Positions 56,964-60,000 of a stretch of 60,000 nucleotides of DNA are shown piece after piece (the first letter of the stretch is position 1; each line of letters begins with the position of its first letter). A program made the position numbers and the translations under genes. The notes under the pieces were generated by a model. It had not been told where the DNA came from and did no database searches. It saw only the letters and a program-made list of their open reading frames with translations. This DNA comes from Bolinopsis microptera. Lineage: Eukaryota > Ctenophora > Tentaculata > Lobata > Bolinopsidae. Location: the NCBI RefSeq assembly GCF_026151205.1, contig NC_087072.1, forward strand, positions 17,439,669 to 17,499,668, read 5' to 3'.

Positions 56964-59900
56964 CCGTTTCACGCAACCTAACACATGATATATGGAGCAA
57001 GTAGGACGGCCCACATCTGAATATATAGCCGTGTTGGGCACTTCTCTTTTGACTCATTATCACTACTGCTTACTTTTTTAGTAGTGTGATCTGTGGTGCA
57101 GGGGCTGTGTGGGGTGTGGAGCTGTGCAACGCCGCCCTCTTCAAAGGGAGCCTAACTCCCTTCTTGCTTCCGTTATGTGGTCTATCATACTGTCATGTGA
57201 CCAAATCCAGCCACTCGTAGGGTGGAACACACAGCGAAACTGTCAACTTAATTCAATAATGCTAACTAAGTTTATTATTAATCTATCGAGTATAATTCCG
57301 TTTATTAAGGGTGTATTGTTTAGGAAAAAGGGCTAGAAATTGCCTGTTTGTGTTAAACCATTAAGCCGCATATTTGATGTGTCGGTAACTTAATGAAACA
57401 AATCAATGAGAACCGCTTTTACCCCGACCTTTAGCAAAGCAACTCTTAAATTGTGTCCCCTTCTTTGATTTAAGATCTTATTTGATCATTAAACATCATG
57501 TTAAAAATGAAAGATAATCAAAACTGAGAAACCAGACCGATGGCTCTTAAATCACTCATATTTTACGTTCAACAAAGAACCTTCAGAGAATTGATAGTGA
57601 GAAAATGAATCTTACAATTAAGAAGGAGTCACGCAGCTTTGCTCGGAGTACGAGTCACGCAACTCTGGTCGAGGTCTAACTTTAGATCACATGAGGTGCT
57701 ACTCCAATTGTATACTCTTAGGCTTGGCTCTAGACTCTGTCCTGAGTACCTTTCACCAGATACTGAACGTCAGGTTTCTCTCACCATTTTAAATTTTTGT
57801 CTTTCCCTTTGAGCATTACAACATCTGAACGTGGCCAGTCCCTCGCACCTCCCTATGGACTACTTTGTACCTTTGAGATGACTATTGAGACTGGTTGGAC
57901 GGACCCTAGGAAGGTTCTCAAGTGCCAAATAATCAATCATTAGTACGAGAGTGGAGGGGGAGAGGATTGTGCAGTCGGGGCTATGACTTTCAGCCAGGAT
58001 TCGGAGCATGACAACGAGTTTTAAAACGACTGAGGTACTCTGGAATCTCGAGAATTACTACAACTTCATACTCAAGTATTTTAACTCTACACGTCTCAAG
58101 ATCTCGAGTGTTTTAAAAGTGAAACAAAATACCAAACTGTAAAAAGTAACAAGGCAAGTGGCAACCCTAATCTTTGATTTAATATGTGTAAGCAATGATA
58201 AGCGAGACTAGCAGTTCGAGCTACTTTACCAAAGTCAAAACACGCCCTAAAAACCCTGTTATTATCGCTGGCTAGATCCCTTTTTGACAGGCGGTAGAAT
58301 TATTTTGATCCAGCTGGCATAAGACGGTAGCATAGTAATTTGTATCGGACAAGATGGGAGTGAGAGGGTGATGGCTTCAGATGAGCTGGTAGCGAGTAGG
58401 ACGAACAGACCCACTGAGGATTATAACAACCCGCGGGGCGCCCTCTTTATTTTATCGGATCCTTGGTCCCAAGTGGCGTCACCCCTAATTGCTATGGAGC
58501 GGTTGAAGGATGAGCCGGGTCTTTCGGAGCGGCCAGGTCCTGAATGGGCTCAGGTTAACAAGGTGGACGCTAGCTGCTATAGAACAACATTTGTCGGCGT
58601 GAATTGTTATGATGGTTGCTCGCTGTGGAGTGTGGCGACTCCCATTGTACCTCCCCTCTAGTACCACTTGTTAGACTATGTGTAGAGACCCTCTAAATGC
58701 CAGGGCTATGTTACAGTCTTTCGGAACTGTTCACACGTTTGTTTGTTATTAGATAATCATATGCGAGCTCAGATCACTACTCTCACTACCAATGAGCCTG
58801 TAATTCACAGGGTCGGTATTTTCACACTCGCCCTGGGCATGCAACAACTCTCAGCTGCAGCTGAACTCTCGCCGCTGCTGAACTACGGAAACTTTAACCT
58901 GGCATCGCTCGACATGGCTTTAAATTCGTTGCTAATTTTACGTCGGAATTACAAAAAAGTTGGGCAACTGTACAAGTATAACGACTAGCTGTTCTAAAGA
59001 TGCCGTCGCCCAGAACAAGAGCAAAAGTAGCAGCTGATAGTCAGTCGCGGAGCTAAGTATTTGAAACTAATTACAACTGGTCGCATATCAAAGGTGTTCG
59101 GGCAAGGTCGAGTTTAGAAAGCAAGAATTTAGAATTCTGACCATCAAATGTCAACACGGTAGATTAATGCCAGAGGTGTTGATCATGGGCTTCATTTGAA
59201 TAATAGCAGATCATTAATGCAGTACAAGTTTGTCGTATGAGATGTGGTAGAGGGGGTACTGGTAGCAGGCCGTGCTAGGTCATAACTAGCCGAGTGGAAG
59301 CAGTACAGTGACCATACGGTCCATTAGTCAGTGGTCCGTGTCTTCGCAGTACCCCTTATCAAATGTCAGACCGCTTCTCACAGCAGAGCTGCTACTCTTT
59401 GAAATCGGCTCACTCAAGGTAAACAACAGGTAACAAGTGGAACTGACTAACACTAGTAAGCAGCTAATAACGTGTTGGTCATTGCCCGGTAGTGAGGTGG
59501 AAGTAGCCGGGTAGTGAGCTCTCAGAGTGTGCTAAAGCAACCGGGCACGCGGGTCATCACAATACGCGCAAAAAACTACACTCACGTATAAATATATCAG
59601 TGTGATGATAAGCCCATCAAAATTACAAATATTAGATCAAAAACTACTCCTTCTAGTGGACAGTTTTACAATCTAATAACTCCGCTATTAACTAATTGTC
59701 CGCACCACGCGGTCCAAGGTTTGACCTGGTGGTACGACCTGATCTTAGATCTACAGTCAGATCATACTCGTTAACTGCTCTCTATAATATAGCGGATAGG
59801 GAGGTGTCCGTGTCAGTGAGGGAGGTGTAATGAGTTAATATGGAGCGTCCTGCCTCTCAGCTCCTGCCTCCCAGATCCGGCCAGCTCTATTACGGTAAAT

Positions 59901-60000
59901 GTAATGCTGGACTCCTTCCATTCTGGAGGTTTAAAAAATGCAAGATCAGCTGAGGAAAATGACCGTCATCAGAAAAAAGCGACGGAGATATTGAAATGTT
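56964..60000. other. Gene-poor right flank
   Basis: Reading frames of 60-97 aa occur at 58368-58661 and 58743-58988 (plus strand). They have no recognisable motif and no supporting splice structure, so they are not called as genes. No transposon ends or long tandem arrays were seen. Confidence 0.3.

Noticed and set aside
58368-58988. Two plus-strand ORFs of 97 and 81 aa
   Set aside because: No motif, no splice structure and no family resemblance.

Overview
This is nuclear DNA from an animal. The genes have many exons with GT-AG introns. Two are animal genes recognised along their whole length: NPHP4, a ciliary transition-zone protein, and GREB1. Others are a TRIM RING protein, a vWA/SRCR secreted protein and a G-protein alpha remnant. 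Transposable elements and tandem arrays are dense. Short introns, genes nested in introns and many 7-bp-period satellites suggest an invertebrate, possibly an early-branching lineage, but the species cannot be read from the sequence. Exon models were built by hand from splice sites, reading phase and remembered similarity to the human proteins; no search was run. LAYOUT. 1-3660: non-LTR retrotransposon with one intact 1135-aa ORF (PHD finger, endonuclease, reverse transcriptase). 4268-7693: complete Merlin/IS1016-type DNA transposon with a perfect 8-bp target duplication, an intact DDE transposase on the minus strand, a second divergent zinc-knuckle ORF that is frame-broken, and terminal inverted repeats of about 620 bp built largely of decamer arrays. 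8788-11087: four-exon TRIM gene. 11770-12860: single-exon G-alpha relic with a nonsense codon, split by a tRNA-derived SINE. 12883-13231: heptamer satellite. 13317-37920: NPHP4 on the plus strand, 22 exons, 1253 codons. Intron 6 holds a same-strand vWA/SRCR gene (16561-18907). Intron 14 holds an antisense single-exon membrane-protein gene (28251-29471) and a 767-bp mariner-type MITE. 38592-55780: GREB1 on the minus strand, 33 exons, 1628 codons, convergent with NPHP4 with 671 bp between stop codons. 55802-60000: mostly featureless upstream DNA with one unexplained ORF. HOW THE PARTS RELATE. NPHP4 and GREB1 are unrelated in function and simply converge, with possible overlap of their poly(A) signals near 38170-38192. 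The two genes nested in NPHP4 look like independent cell-surface or secreted proteins. The transposons account for most of the remaining protein-like sequence. The candidate for a little-described system is the two-gene Merlin element with satellite-like inverted repeats.
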